64,000 nt of DNA, taken from the NCBI RefSeq assembly GCF_019263745.1, contig NZ_CP077107.1, positions 3,162,001-3,226,000 on the forward strand. Reading direction: 5' to 3'. This document shows, piece by piece, positions 8,954-17,608 of the stretch. Under the pieces are notes generated by a model. It did not search any database and was not told where the DNA came from. It saw only the letters and a program-made list of their open reading frames with translations. This stretch comes from Methanospirillum hungatei. GTDB taxonomy: Archaea; Halobacteriota; Methanomicrobia; Methanomicrobiales; Methanospirillaceae. Both the position numbers and the translations under genes were made by a program. Numbering within the stretch: the stretch's first letter is position 1; each line of letters starts with the position of its first letter.

Positions 8954-9938
8954 AATACATCTCCCGTCCCCGTTCAATCTCCTCTGGGGGCAATGTTCCG
9001 AGTACATCCGGGTAAGGGGCAAACCAGGTCTGATTTTTCAGATACTCTGAAGGATGTGTTATAAGCCATGTTTGGAGCATGATGCGAAGAGCAGTGAGAG
9101 GAAGAACACCTCGGCGATATGCCTCTATCTGATCTAGGAAATATGATTTTTCTTCATGGTTTAATTCTTTGCTTAAATATCCAATTGCATGAAGCAGGAC
9201 ATTGATTTGGGCGGTAAAGCGGGGAGGGAGTCGTGTTGCCTGAAGGAGAATATTTCGATAATCTACAAAGGTATTCTCTGGATTATTTTTATCAGGATTT
9301 GCAACAATCTGTCCGAGCAATTTGAGTTTTGCCTGACTATATGACGTCAGTAATAGTTTATTGTCTGTATGAAATTGCACCAGGGATTTGATGGTCCCGG
9401 TGTTTTCAGCTTTTCGAAGGTCAGAGAGCATGAAAATCCGGGTAAGAAAATGTTCACGTATTCGCTGGTTTCGGATCCGCCCTTCATCTTCTATCGGGTA
9501 ATGAAGATACCTGATCAGTACTTTCCCACCAAAAAAGCCAGGCCCTTTTTCAATAGGGTGTGATTTCCCGCTCGTGGGGTAGATATTAACATTTGAAATC
9601 CCTGAAGTTGGAGATTTGTTTTTAAGGATAAATCCGTCAACTCCTGATAAAAAATCAAAGAATGAATCTGAAAATGCATTCATAACATCTGTCAGATCTC
9701 TTTCGGTTGTCGGTTGGATGAGTCGATCTCCTTCAGATGTCCGGACTATCCTGATACTGCTTCTCGGAATCCCAAGTCCAATTTCAACTTCAGGACAGAC
9801 TGGAATAAATTCTATTACTGATTTCATCGCAGCAACCTCCGGACTGGATATCATATCTCCGTTATATCTGACCGGATCATGCTCTATACATCTGCTGATG
9901 ACAACCTTGGGTTTAGAAAATTTCCTTTTTTTCTGCAT
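8952..9938 (-). CDS. YbgA-like protein (DUF523 plus DUF1722)
   Basis: 328 residues with two family domains. The N-terminal DUF523 part has VVISRCIEHDPVRYNG and later FIPVCPEVEIGLGIPR, the conserved Cys positions of this family. The C-terminal DUF1722 part begins near residue 180 and has SYSQAKLKLLGQIV. The fused form is typical of bacterial YbgA, which often sits beside photolyase genes; no photolyase is seen here. The function is not established; the conserved cysteines hint at metal or redox chemistry. It is convergent with the FHA gene and divergent from hypC. Confidence 0.85.
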   Translation of the reverse strand: MQKKRKFSKPKVVISRCIEHDPVRYNGDMISSPEVAAMKSVIEFIPVCPEVEIGLGIPRSSIRIVRTSEGDRLIQPTTERDLTDVMNAFSDSFFDFLSGVDGFILKNKSPTSGISNVNIYPTSGKSHPIEKGPGFFGGKVLIRYLHYPIEDEGRIRNQRIREHFLTRIFMLSDLRKAENTGTIKSLVQFHTDNKLLLTSYSQAKLKLLGQIVANPDKNNPENTFVDYRNILLQATRLPPRFTAQINVLLHAIGYLSKELNHEEKSYFLDQIEAYRRGVLPLTALRIMLQTWLITHPSEYLKNQTWFAPYPDVLGTLPPEEIERGREMY

Positions 9939-10040
9939 GTCGTATCAGTGAATATCCTTCACACAGGTATATAGGAATCGGATTACAAAACTATCATTAT
10001 CACCCGGACTGTATACCTCCGGGCACGAGGATTAATCGAC

Positions 10041-10271
10041 ATGTGTATCGCAATACCCGCTGAAATAATAGAAATCCGCAACGATAATACCGCTCTTGTA
10101 GACTTTGGCAGCCTCAGGCAGGATATACGGATTGATCTGGTGGATGTCGCTGTTGGAGATTTTGTTCTGGTTCATGTAGGATTTGCTATCCAGAAAGTGA
10201 ACCGTGATGAAGCTCTGGAAACCAGGGAGCTCTTCCGGCAATGTTATGCAGCGATGGAAGAGACTGCGTAA
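10041..10271 (+). CDS. hypC: Hydrogenase maturation chaperone HypC/HupF
   Basis: 76 residues, the usual size. The N-terminal MCIAIPAEI carries the essential Cys2, which in HypC carries the iron-cyanide intermediate and contacts the hydrogenase large-subunit precursor. VDFGSLRQDIRIDLV and VGDFVLVHVGFAI are the typical core strands. It would serve the NiFe hydrogenases expected in a hydrogenotrophic methanogen. No other hyp gene is in the window, so it is an orphan locus. The start is fixed by the need for Cys2; GAGG lies ten bases upstream. Confidence 0.95.
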   Translation: MCIAIPAEIIEIRNDNTALVDFGSLRQDIRIDLVDVAVGDFVLVHVGFAIQKVNRDEALETRELFRQCYAAMEETA

Positions 10272-10281
10272 AAAATTTTTT
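10270..10281. terminator. A6T6 bidirectional terminator between hypC and marC
   Basis: Six A followed by six T form a perfect palindrome between the convergent hypC and MarC genes. Each strand therefore ends in a T tract, which fits termination from both sides. Confidence 0.45.
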
Positions 10282-10943
10282 CAGGTAATTCCTGTCCCGG
10301 TTAACATCGGAAAAGCTTGTGAGATTCCGTTGATGATAAACTGAACAGCTATTGCCATCAACATAATTCCCATCAACCGGTTTACTACCCGGTATTCACG
10401 CTGTCCAACACGCTTTGTTATCTGCTCAGATGAGACAAGCACCAGGTAGGTGATTATCAAAGTCAGGATTACTGATCCCAGAATGATACCCAGTTCTATC
10501 GGTTGTGACAGTATGGGAGCATCTTTAGAGAGAACAATGACCGTGGTTATTGTTCCTGGTCCGGATATCATTGGAAATGCAAGTGGCATTGATGAAATAT
10601 CGTCTGCATCGATGCTCTCATATTTTTCAGTCGCAGTTACTTTTGCCCGTGATGTCCGTGCATAGACCATTTCCATACCAATACCAAAAAGCAGGACGCC
10701 TCCGGCAATAGTGAATGCGCTTATGGTGATACCAAACAGAGAAAGAAGCGTTGATCCTAACAAGGTAAAAAATATGAGAACTAGCCCAGCTATCCGACAC
10801 CCGTAAGCTGCGACCCGGCGTTTATCCTTTGAGTCCATAAATTCTGTAATAGAATTATAGACAAGCAGTGCCCCGAGTGGATTTACAACTATCAGGATAG
10901 ATGAGAGTGCAAAAAGTGAAAAACTGATGAAATCAGCAGCCAT
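10281..10943 (-). CDS. MarC family integral membrane protein
   Basis: 220 residues with about six hydrophobic helices. The family is recognisable from the N-terminal LIVVNPLGALLVYNSI, the central MPLAFPMISGPGTITTVIVL and the C-terminal VNRLMGIMLMAIAVQFIING. MarC proteins (UPF0056) sit in the cytoplasmic membrane; despite the name no clear drug-resistance role is established, and transport of amino acids or small solutes has been suggested. The gene is followed closely on the same strand by nothing related. Confidence 0.88.
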   Translation of the reverse strand: MAADFISFSLFALSSILIVVNPLGALLVYNSITEFMDSKDKRRVAAYGCRIAGLVLIFFTLLGSTLLSLFGITISAFTIAGGVLLFGIGMEMVYARTSRAKVTATEKYESIDADDISSMPLAFPMISGPGTITTVIVLSKDAPILSQPIELGIILGSVILTLIITYLVLVSSEQITKRVGQREYRVVNRLMGIMLMAIAVQFIINGISQAFPMLTGTGIT

Positions 10944-10960
10944 GGTTCTTTTTATGTATT

Positions 10961-11398
10961 TTAGTAATACACAACTCCATTTTCCAGAGAACTGACATTC
11001 TCATACATTTCACGAGATAGATTGGTGCTAATCACGACTTTTGGAATTTCACATCCAAATGTGTGGGCAGGGAACCAGTAGAGTCCGTCGCCATAAACCG
11101 GCTGTACATCATACACCTTCAGGTCTGCAGCAGTGTAGTTCATTGAGATTATGGAGACATTGGAGAACGCAAGTTTTTGCAGAAGCCTGGACTTGATATC
11201 ATTTTCCCCAAACATAAATGCAATTAGCCTGAATGCATCTTCCAGCACATATTCTACATGAACATCTGCATACCCGGGCATCAATGATATCGAAACAGAT
11301 TTGATCTGGAGATATCCTTCAGGTTCTGTTTCCGCGGCATATGACTGGGACACCAGGATCAGGACACACCCGATCAGCATCACCAGACCGAACTTCAT
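10961..11398 (-). CDS. Secreted protein of unknown function
   Basis: 145 residues with a clear signal peptide (hydrophobic residues 4-16, cleavage likely after SQSYA). The mature part is a predicted beta-rich domain with several N-x-S/T sites that could be glycosylated in archaea. I recognise no family. It lies 18 bp upstream of marC on the same strand and may be co-transcribed with it. Confidence 0.65.
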   Translation of the reverse strand: MKFGLVMLIGCVLILVSQSYAAETEPEGYLQIKSVSISLMPGYADVHVEYVLEDAFRLIAFMFGENDIKSRLLQKLAFSNVSIISMNYTAADLKVYDVQPVYGDGLYWFPAHTFGCEIPKVVISTNLSREMYENVSSLENGVVYY

Positions 11399-11459
11399 TC
11401 TTAAAAGGTTTAACAGAAGATGTTTAAATTCTTTTGTCAGAGAGAAAATTTGACTGGGA

Positions 11460-11744
11460 TTATTTTCTGGAGATTAAGGTGATTTCTATTGAAGAGACAT
11501 GGGTTTTACCACTTTCCGTGTCTACCTCTTCAGTAGATGTGAAGATGGATTTTTTCTCCACATCCAGTAAAAACCTGTTCAGCGCTATTTCTGTGGTATC
11601 CACTGCCCGGGATATTGCCTTTCCCCTGGCTTTTACGGTTACTTCTTCTGCTCCGTTGTTAAACTGGGTGACAACCGCCAGAACATAGTTCATGACTGGT
11701 TTATTTCCCACAAAAACGGTGTTGTCGTCCTGCATGCTACCCAT
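11460..11744 (-). CDS. albA: Chromatin protein Alba
   Basis: 94 residues. The sequence [20 protein letters not shown] followed by [19 protein letters not shown] is the Alba core; the lysine in GNKPV corresponds to the residue acetylated or otherwise modified in studied Alba proteins. It binds double-stranded DNA and RNA as a dimer and coats the archaeal chromosome. The start could be either Met of MGSM; both are close. It lies 5 bp after asd on the same strand, so it is probably the last gene of the lysine operon. Confidence 0.93.
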   Translation of the reverse strand: MGSMQDDNTVFVGNKPVMNYVLAVVTQFNNGAEEVTVKARGKAISRAVDTTEIALNRFLLDVEKKSIFTSTEEVDTESGKTHVSSIEITLISRK

Positions 11745-11749
11745 ATTAT

Positions 11750-12766
11750 TTACAGGTACCCGCGGTCACAGATCAGTTCGGCATTCAGCACCGAGGCTCC
11801 GGCAGCACCTCGTATGGTATTGTGTCCCATAGCAATGTATCGGATTCCAGGTCTAAGCCTTCCCACCGATACGGTCATTCCTTTCCCTTTCATGCGGTCG
11901 AGACGTGGCTGAGGACGATCCTGCTGGGTCATGAAATCAACGGATTTCTCAGGTAAAGTTGGCAGATCCTTGAGTGGACATTTCCAATTCCGGAATGCCT
12001 TTGCTACTTCTTCCACCGATTCTTTAATATCAATCCAGATTGCCATTGAATGGCCGTCAATAACCGGAACGCGATTACAACTTGCACTTACGGTGAATGG
12101 AGCGTTGATGACTTCACTCCCATCAAAAGTACCCATGATCTTCAAAGTCTCACGTTCCATCTTCTCCTCTTCTCCCCCAATATAAGGGATCACATTATCA
12201 AAGATAGACATTCCAGGAATTCCTTCAAAACCTGCCCCGGAGATCGCCTGCATAGTCGCTACCCGGAGGTCGGTAAAGTGAAAGTTTCTGATTGGCGCCA
12301 GTGAGACTGTAAGCATGATGGTAGAGCAGTTGGGATTTGTTACAATGAATCCATCAGTGCCTGAATCCCGTTGTAACTCTATCATGCGCAGATGATCTGC
12401 ATTGATTTCAGGAACTACAAGCGGAACATCAGGTGACATCCGGTGAGAACTGGCATTACTGCAGACACCGACACCTGCTTTCGCACAATCAATCTCAATT
12501 TTTGTTGCCAGATCAGCAGGCAGGGCTGAAAATACAATATCAACATTTTTGAGACTTTCAATCCGGGTGTCTGTTACGGTGATGTCTCCAACAGATTCCG
12601 GAAGTGGCAGATCCAACCTCCAGTTGACCGCATCGCGATACTTTTTCCCAGCACTCCGCTCAGAGGCTGTCAGAACCGTAAGGTCAAAATACGGGTGATC
12701 AGCCAGGAGCTGGACAAAACGCTGGCCCACAGCGCCGGTTGCGCCGAGGACTCCAACACTAACCAT
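11750..12766 (-). CDS. asd: Aspartate-semialdehyde dehydrogenase
   Basis: 338 residues. The NAD(P)-binding [14 protein letters not shown] is at the N-terminus, the catalytic Cys is in [10 protein letters not shown], and [16 protein letters not shown] is in the C-terminal half. The enzyme reduces 4-phospho-L-aspartate to L-aspartate 4-semialdehyde, the branch point to lysine, threonine and methionine. Length and motifs match the archaeal/fungal-type class. The neighbours dapA and dapB use its product, so the block is a pathway cluster. Confidence 0.95.
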   Translation of the reverse strand: MVSVGVLGATGAVGQRFVQLLADHPYFDLTVLTASERSAGKKYRDAVNWRLDLPLPESVGDITVTDTRIESLKNVDIVFSALPADLATKIEIDCAKAGVGVCSNASSHRMSPDVPLVVPEINADHLRMIELQRDSGTDGFIVTNPNCSTIMLTVSLAPIRNFHFTDLRVATMQAISGAGFEGIPGMSIFDNVIPYIGGEEEKMERETLKIMGTFDGSEVINAPFTVSASCNRVPVIDGHSMAIWIDIKESVEEVAKAFRNWKCPLKDLPTLPEKSVDFMTQQDRPQPRLDRMKGKGMTVSVGRLRPGIRYIAMGHNTIRGAAGASVLNAELICDRGYL

Positions 12767-12808
12767 ACCACGTATATATATCTGAACCAGTAATTAAAAA
12801 GGAGGATT

Positions 12809-12982
12809 TTATTCCATGGTGATAGCTTCTGCGGGACAGACATCCACACAGGAACCACAGTCTACACAGAGGTCATTATTCACTACTGCCTTCTCATTTT
12901 CCATGGTGATTGCCGCAGCCGGACATTCATCAACACAGGTTTCACACCCGGTACATTTATTTTTATCAACAATTGCAGTCAT
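12809..12982 (-). CDS. 2[4Fe-4S] ferredoxin, 57 residues
   Basis: A short gene inside the gap between asd and dapB. Translation starts MTAIVDKNKCTGCETC and ends AEAITME. Two CxxCxxCxxxCP clusters are complete (CTGCETCVDECP and CVDCGSCVDVCP), so it should carry two [4Fe-4S] clusters and act as a cytosolic one-electron carrier. A strong ribosome site GAGGAG lies seven bases before the ATG. Its position within the lysine block is probably operon packing rather than a pathway role. Confidence 0.92.
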   Translation of the reverse strand: MTAIVDKNKCTGCETCVDECPAAAITMENEKAVVNNDLCVDCGSCVDVCPAEAITME

Positions 12983-13034
12983 TGATATCTCCTCAAAATC
13001 TTGGTGAAATAGTTAAAAATAGGTTTCGAAAAGG

Positions 13035-13799
13035 TCATGAAAGATTTAGGACGTCTTTCATTCCATAAATCCCTGGTTTTTTCCCTACAATCCACCGTGT
13101 TGCCCGTACCGCTCCTTCTGCGAAAACGGCCCGGTCATATGCCCGGTGGGAAAGAGTCACCGTTTCATAGTTACTTGAAAACATAACGGCATGGTCACCG
13201 ACAATATCTCCTCCGCGGATGACATGCACTCCGATCTCGGAACTTCTCTCGGTCATACCTTCGCGCCCGTAGATCTCTTCCCGGGGTCCTATCTCTTCCT
13301 GAAGAATCTGCAGGATCGTTTTTGCAGTTCCACTCGGCGCATCTTTTTTGTACCGGTGGTGTGCTTCAGTGAGTTCGATGTCATAATCACTCAGTTTACC
13401 TGCAGCGTCTCTGATAAGTGTCCAGAGTATGTTCATACCGATTGAATAGTTCGTTGATATTACAGCCGGAACATTTCCTTTTGCTATTGCATCATCTATT
13501 CCCTTCCGCTGCTCTGAAGTAAGACCAGTTGTACCAAGAATAATGGCAGACCCGGCAAGCGCAGCTATGGGGACATTTTTAGCAGCTGCTGCGGCAATGG
13601 TAAAATCAATAACAACATCTGGTTTTGTTGAGGTTAACAATCCGGAGAATTCTTCGGATGAGACGACTGGAGCATCAAAAAATGTTCCTGTTTTTATGTC
13701 AACTCCTCCGACCAACTGCATATCCGGTTCTTTGGATACAATGCCTCCAATGGTGGTCCCCATCCGACCGAATGCACCACAAATTACTACTTTAATCAT
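13035..13799 (-). CDS. dapB: 4-hydroxy-tetrahydrodipicolinate reductase
   Basis: 254 residues. The N-terminal nucleotide-binding motif is VVICGAFGRMGTTIGGIV. The catalytic signature EAHHRYKKDAPSGTA carries the conserved His pair and Lys, and IRGGDIVGDHAVMF lies in the second domain. It reduces the DapA product with NAD(P)H on the way to diaminopimelate and lysine. The start overlaps the end of dapA by 8 bp, so the two genes are translationally coupled. Confidence 0.96.
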   Translation of the reverse strand: MIKVVICGAFGRMGTTIGGIVSKEPDMQLVGGVDIKTGTFFDAPVVSSEEFSGLLTSTKPDVVIDFTIAAAAAKNVPIAALAGSAIILGTTGLTSEQRKGIDDAIAKGNVPAVISTNYSIGMNILWTLIRDAAGKLSDYDIELTEAHHRYKKDAPSGTAKTILQILQEEIGPREEIYGREGMTERSSEIGVHVIRGGDIVGDHAVMFSSNYETVTLSHRAYDRAVFAEGAVRATRWIVGKKPGIYGMKDVLNLS

Positions 13800-14667
13800 A
13801 TCTGGACAATACCTCTTTCAATTTTGCTGTTGTCTGCTCTGATGCTTCATCAAGGGGCAGCCGAAGTGGTCCGGCAGCCATTCCTAAGAGTTCAGCTGCT
13901 TTCTTTACCGGAATTGGATTGGATTCTATAAACATCGACCGGAAAAGGAGTGAATAGGTATAATGAATATCACGTGCAGTCTGATAGTCCCCGTTCTGGA
14001 CTGCATCGTACATCTCAATCATCGGTTTTGGGTAGAGATTCGCCGCTACTGATATGACTCCCTTTCCTCCTAAAGCTAGAATTGGGAGGGTAAGATTGTC
14101 ATCTCCAGAGATAACAGAAAAATCCTCGTCTTTTGTGAGTTCAATTATGGACGAAATCTGGCCAACATCGCCACTTGCTTCCTTGACGCCGACGATGTTT
14201 GGATGCTTTGCCAGTTCAGCGATTACATCAGGTGTAACATTTTGTCCGGTTCTTCCTGGGACATTATAGACAACTACAGGGATATCACAGTCTGCAAGGG
14301 CTGTGTAATGTTTGACAAGGCCAGAACGGTTCGGCTTGTTATAATATGGACTGATAACCAGCACGCCGTCTGCCCCTGCATCCTTCGCAGCCCTTGTGAA
14401 CCGAAGTGCTTCTGATGTATTGTTAGAACCGGTTCCGGCAAGAACCGGAACTTTTCCACCTGCCTCATCAATAGTAACTTCTACTACCTGTTCATGTTCA
14501 GCAAAAGAAAGAGTTGCAGATTCACCAGTTGAACCACAGGGAACAACGCCATGAACCCCTGCGGCAACAAGGTGCGCTATGTTGGAACGAAGACCATCAA
14601 GGTCCAGATTCCGTCCATGATTTCTTTGAAAAGGAGTAATCAATGCGGGGAAAACACCCTCAAACAT
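13792..14667 (-). CDS. dapA: 4-hydroxy-tetrahydrodipicolinate synthase
   Basis: 291 residues, the standard length. Family motifs: FPALITPF at the N-terminus, VPCGSTGESATL, VLAGTGSNNT, the catalytic Tyr in VVYNVPGRTGQNV and the Schiff-base Lys in NIVGVKEASGD. It condenses pyruvate with aspartate semialdehyde. It lies directly downstream of the S17e gene (5 bp) and overlaps dapB; a dapA/dapB/asd/S17e arrangement is one I recall from other methanogens. Confidence 0.96.
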   Translation of the reverse strand: MFEGVFPALITPFQRNHGRNLDLDGLRSNIAHLVAAGVHGVVPCGSTGESATLSFAEHEQVVEVTIDEAGGKVPVLAGTGSNNTSEALRFTRAAKDAGADGVLVISPYYNKPNRSGLVKHYTALADCDIPVVVYNVPGRTGQNVTPDVIAELAKHPNIVGVKEASGDVGQISSIIELTKDEDFSVISGDDNLTLPILALGGKGVISVAANLYPKPMIEMYDAVQNGDYQTARDIHYTYSLLFRSMFIESNPIPVKKAAELLGMAAGPLRLPLDEASEQTTAKLKEVLSRYD

Positions 14668-14672
14668 GAGGA

Positions 14673-14867
14673 TTATTTTTTGAATTTCCCAGTATTTATC
14701 TTTCTTGTGATGTATCCGGCAACTCTGTTTCTAACCCGCTTGCTCGGAACATTTGTTGCGCCTGCTACCGCTTTTTTGTTTTCTTCAAAGTCGTTAGAAA
14801 ACTTCTCTTCGTGGAACTCAAGAAGTTCTGTCCCGATTTTCTTGATATAAGTCGGTTTAATTCCCAT
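14673..14867 (-). CDS. rps17e: 30S ribosomal protein S17e
   Basis: 64 residues, basic, starting MGIKPTYIKKIGTELLE, with NKKAVAGATNVPSKRVRNRVAGYITRK split over the centre and C-terminus. This is the archaeal/eukaryotic small-subunit protein eS17, which has no bacterial counterpart, and it is one of the clearest signs that the window is archaeal. It is packed between the ThiN-like gene and dapA. Confidence 0.95.
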   Translation of the reverse strand: MGIKPTYIKKIGTELLEFHEEKFSNDFEENKKAVAGATNVPSKRVRNRVAGYITRKINTGKFKK

Positions 14868-14879
14868 GATATATCTCTC

Positions 14880-15428
14880 TCAGTGAGTTGCATCAATAAT
14901 GCGCTGTGATATCTTAATAAGATTTGTTGCAACGGATCCCGGATTTTCTCCAAATATCCGGGCTTCCTGAACCTTGGTTAGACTATTTTTTATAAATAAA
15001 ATGTCAGGAACTCCTGTTTCCTGTTCGCTGCAGAATGCAACAGCCCAGTCCATGGTTGATACACCAGGAGGTATTGCCCCGGCATCGCAGGTAGATGTTT
15101 CAAAAAGCATTTCATCAGTTATCCAGGTCAGTGAGTCGATATTTTTTATTGAGCCAGCGCATCGTATCTCTGGAGCAAACCTGATGGCAGTGAGAATGCC
15201 GGATGTCATGGCTGAAACTCGTCCAAATTCGATATTATCCATATTTATATGATTTCGGCCAGGGAACAGAGTGCATGAACCGACATCTTCAGGAGTTCGT
15301 GCCGCCGGGATTGCATATACTAACTCCATACCATCATCAGGTATGAGTTCTGGACTAACATCATCGATTAATCGTGCTACCGCACGACAGAGTTCTTGTT
15401 TGACTTTATCTTTGTATGATTCTTTCAT
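14880..15428 (-). CDS. ThiN-like (thiamine-phosphate synthase fold) protein
   Basis: About 182 residues. I prefer ATG at 15428 (MKESYKDKV) preceded by GGGGA; a TTG at 15452 would add eight residues. The body resembles the ThiN domain: ELVYAIPAARTPEDVGSC, FPGRNHINMDNIEFG, ILTAIRFAPEIRCAGSIK, DWAVAFCSEQE, GVPDILFI. ThiN makes thiamine phosphate when fused to ThiD, or senses it when fused to a DNA-binding domain (ThiR). Here it stands alone, so catalytic or sensory function is open. It is the first gene of the S17e/lysine block. Confidence 0.7.
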   Translation of the reverse strand: MKESYKDKVKQELCRAVARLIDDVSPELIPDDGMELVYAIPAARTPEDVGSCTLFPGRNHINMDNIEFGRVSAMTSGILTAIRFAPEIRCAGSIKNIDSLTWITDEMLFETSTCDAGAIPPGVSTMDWAVAFCSEQETGVPDILFIKNSLTKVQEARIFGENPGSVATNLIKISQRIIDATH

Positions 15429-15485
15429 GTGTCCCCAGAGAGAGGTAATCAAAATTTATTCATCCCATAAATCTTAACCAGCGGC

Positions 15486-15683
15486 ATGACTCATAATATT
15501 CAAGATATGAAACGATGGATGCTTGATGCCATAGTCGGAGTCGGAAGTCTCATAGTATTTCTTGTGGTTATTCTCCTTCTACCGGCAGTCCTTCCTGGTG
15601 AAATTGGATATTTAGGTGCCCTGCTCATCTTTGTTGCCACCATCAGCGCGGGAGGGTATTTGATTAGAGGAGTCTCCGCCTGA
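15486..15683 (+). CDS. Small membrane protein with two transmembrane helices
   Basis: 65 residues (or 58 from the internal Met at 15507). Two hydrophobic segments, about residues 14-35 and 41-58, are separated by a short PGEIGY loop, so it is a helical hairpin in the membrane. No family recognised. The 3' end overlaps the end of priL on the other strand by about 70 bp, which is unusual but possible for convergent genes. Confidence 0.5.
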   Translation: MTHNIQDMKRWMLDAIVGVGSLIVFLVVILLLPAVLPGEIGYLGALLIFVATISAGGYLIRGVSA

Positions 15684-16769
15684 TTCACTCTTTTTAGTAC
15701 CTGCTTTGTCCAAAATCTGCCGGGATCCTTTCTGTTCGGATGTACTTTTTAAGTTTTTCTTTGAAATTTCCCGTTTTTTTTGCTTGTAATATGTTAATGG
15801 ATGATTGATCTTCTGACAAAGACTGTCTGGGTGAATACAAATTCCATGTGTTCGCATAGTGGCACATTGTGGGGAGATATATTCAGTACTGGTACCTCCC
15901 CTTCCAGAAATATGCTCAACCTGGTACATCGTCTTTCGAAGATCAAAATTTTGAACATTTCCATATAACTCAATGATACGGGTATTTTCCATTCCGATGT
16001 TATGAAGAAATGCAGATATGGCAAATCGTGCCATATGCGTCAGATGACCCTGACCTGCAATTGCTCCCAGAATGGCCTGCATACAAGGTGGAAACGCTGA
16101 TTCCTCTACCTTTCCGAATTCTTCAAGAATATGTTTCTGCCATTCTGATTTTATATTGTCGACTTCCGGTTGCAAGAGTTCACAAATTGATGAAGGAACC
16201 TTGATAGGCAGATTTCTCGCCATTACATATCTAAGTCGCTCCCTGACAATCTCGTCATACTCTAAAGGAGCAACCCTGACCTTACCTCTGATTACAACCC
16301 TGTTTATCAGTCGCCATCGTTCTTCCTGCATCCTGGAAGCCACCGGTATATAGTCAGTCACAGAAATTTCAGTTCCGGTTTCCGGCAGCCCGATTGACTT
16401 TCTAATGAATCGTTTTACATCTGAGGATTCATCCTGGAGAAATGCAAAAACCAGCCATGACTGGTATCTGACCAAGCGATCGATGAGAACCCGGTCCTGT
16501 GCGCATGATACTATAATCCGGCTTACCGGGTAGGAAGCAATAATATTCGTTATTGATTCAGCATCCGGAGGGATATCTGGCAGGGGGGGTAACTCTCTTC
16601 CGTTGAAGGATAGCGCACACTGCATCGTAGTGCTGGCTTCTTTGATGGCATGTTTTCCCCCCGGTGACTGAAGATATTGCTCAAGTGAACTACTAATCGT
16701 CCCAATATACGACTGAGACTCTTTTAAAAAAGGATATTTTGCCAGATCTTTGCGATCAAGGGTGACCAT
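15612..16769 (-). CDS. priL: DNA primase large subunit PriL
   Basis: 385 residues from ATG at 16769 (MVTLDRKDLAKYPFL), chosen because it starts 4 bp after the PCNA stop. PriL binds the catalytic subunit PriS and carries an iron-sulfur cluster; four Cys fit: PPCMQAIL, then the C-terminal PQCATMRTHGICIH and SLCQK. The domain with HLTHMARFAISAFLHNIG is typical. A low-complexity charged tail of about 45 residues follows the last family motif and overlaps the small membrane-protein gene on the other strand. It is in an operon with the sliding clamp, a sensible replication pair. Confidence 0.9.
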   Translation of the reverse strand: MVTLDRKDLAKYPFLKESQSYIGTISSSLEQYLQSPGGKHAIKEASTTMQCALSFNGRELPPLPDIPPDAESITNIIASYPVSRIIVSCAQDRVLIDRLVRYQSWLVFAFLQDESSDVKRFIRKSIGLPETGTEISVTDYIPVASRMQEERWRLINRVVIRGKVRVAPLEYDEIVRERLRYVMARNLPIKVPSSICELLQPEVDNIKSEWQKHILEEFGKVEESAFPPCMQAILGAIAGQGHLTHMARFAISAFLHNIGMENTRIIELYGNVQNFDLRKTMYQVEHISGRGGTSTEYISPQCATMRTHGICIHPDSLCQKINHPLTYYKQKKREISKKNLKSTSEQKGSRQILDKAGTKKSESGGDSSNQIPSRADGGNKDEQGT

Positions 16770-16773
16770 ACAT

Positions 16774-17517
16774 TTAGTCAGCCTCAATCCGGGGTGCAAG
16801 CAGATATTCAACTTGTCCGTTGCCACCTGCAATCTCAAAGGAGAATTTTGCCGGATGGTCTATACCGATGTCAATCGTGACTTTCTCAGCATGACTCATC
16901 ACTTTTCCCATATCTTTGAGGTAATCAATTGAAAACAATGATTTTGCAGATTCCCAGTTTGACGCAATTACTTCTCCGGCAGAAAAGGATCTTCTGATGT
17001 TATCTGAATCTCCTTCTGCATAAAGAACAAACTCTTTATTTTCGGGTTCGATCGAGAACCATATCTTGTCTGACACGATAGATGCAGACTTGATAACATT
17101 ATAGAGCTCTGCACCTGCGATGGTTACCTGCCCCGGAAGCTGAATGCCTGGCGCATTCGGATCCTTCTTGATGGTATTTGGGTCAAGGAGTGTGATTGAA
17201 TAATGGTATCCTTCAAAGGTAACTTCAATTTTATTTGCTCCTTCTGGATGTTCAAGGCGAATTTCACTTGCCTTACCCATCATGGAGTATGTATTTTTCA
17301 GTTTTGCGATATCTAATCCAATCTCTCCGGTTGTTGCCTCGAACTGGCTGAATGCTTCTTTTTTTAAGGTTAAGATGATCATTGCCACATTGGCAGTATC
17401 AACAGCCCTTACCCAAGCTTCGGTATCAGAAAAATGAAGTCTGCATTCAGTTACCAGAGCAGAGAGGGCATCAACGGTATCCCTGAATATATCTGCACTG
17501 ATTGTTGCTTTCAGCAT
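16774..17517 (-). CDS. pcn: DNA polymerase sliding clamp (PCNA)
   Basis: 247 residues, the standard length. The N-terminal FRDTVDALSALVTECRLHF, central LDIAKLKNTYSMMGKASEI and the C-terminal VEYLLAPRIEAD are typical of archaeal PCNA. It forms a homotrimeric ring that tethers polymerase, ligase, nucleases and translesion polymerase to DNA. It is transcribed divergently from rlmE and just ahead of priL. DinB in this window ends with a plausible PCNA-binding motif. Confidence 0.96.
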   Translation of the reverse strand: MLKATISADIFRDTVDALSALVTECRLHFSDTEAWVRAVDTANVAMIILTLKKEAFSQFEATTGEIGLDIAKLKNTYSMMGKASEIRLEHPEGANKIEVTFEGYHYSITLLDPNTIKKDPNAPGIQLPGQVTIAGAELYNVIKSASIVSDKIWFSIEPENKEFVLYAEGDSDNIRRSFSAGEVIASNWESAKSLFSIDYLKDMGKVMSHAEKVTIDIGIDHPAKFSFEIAGGNGQVEYLLAPRIEAD

Positions 17518-17608
17518 CTGCGCTCCCTATGCATTCAGGTTGTGATTTGACACAGATATATGTGCCGGGTTCGCATATAATTGAGGAACTATCAGGTCGA
17601 TAAATTTT
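17518..17608. promoter_or_regulatory. Divergent promoter region between pcn and rlmE
   Basis: A TATA-like CATATAATT at about 17574-17582 lies 27 bp upstream of the rlmE ATG, which would give a leaderless or nearly leaderless mRNA. On the other strand CATATATCTG (17553-17562) lies about 36 bp upstream of the pcn start. No repeated operator was noticed. Confidence 0.4.
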
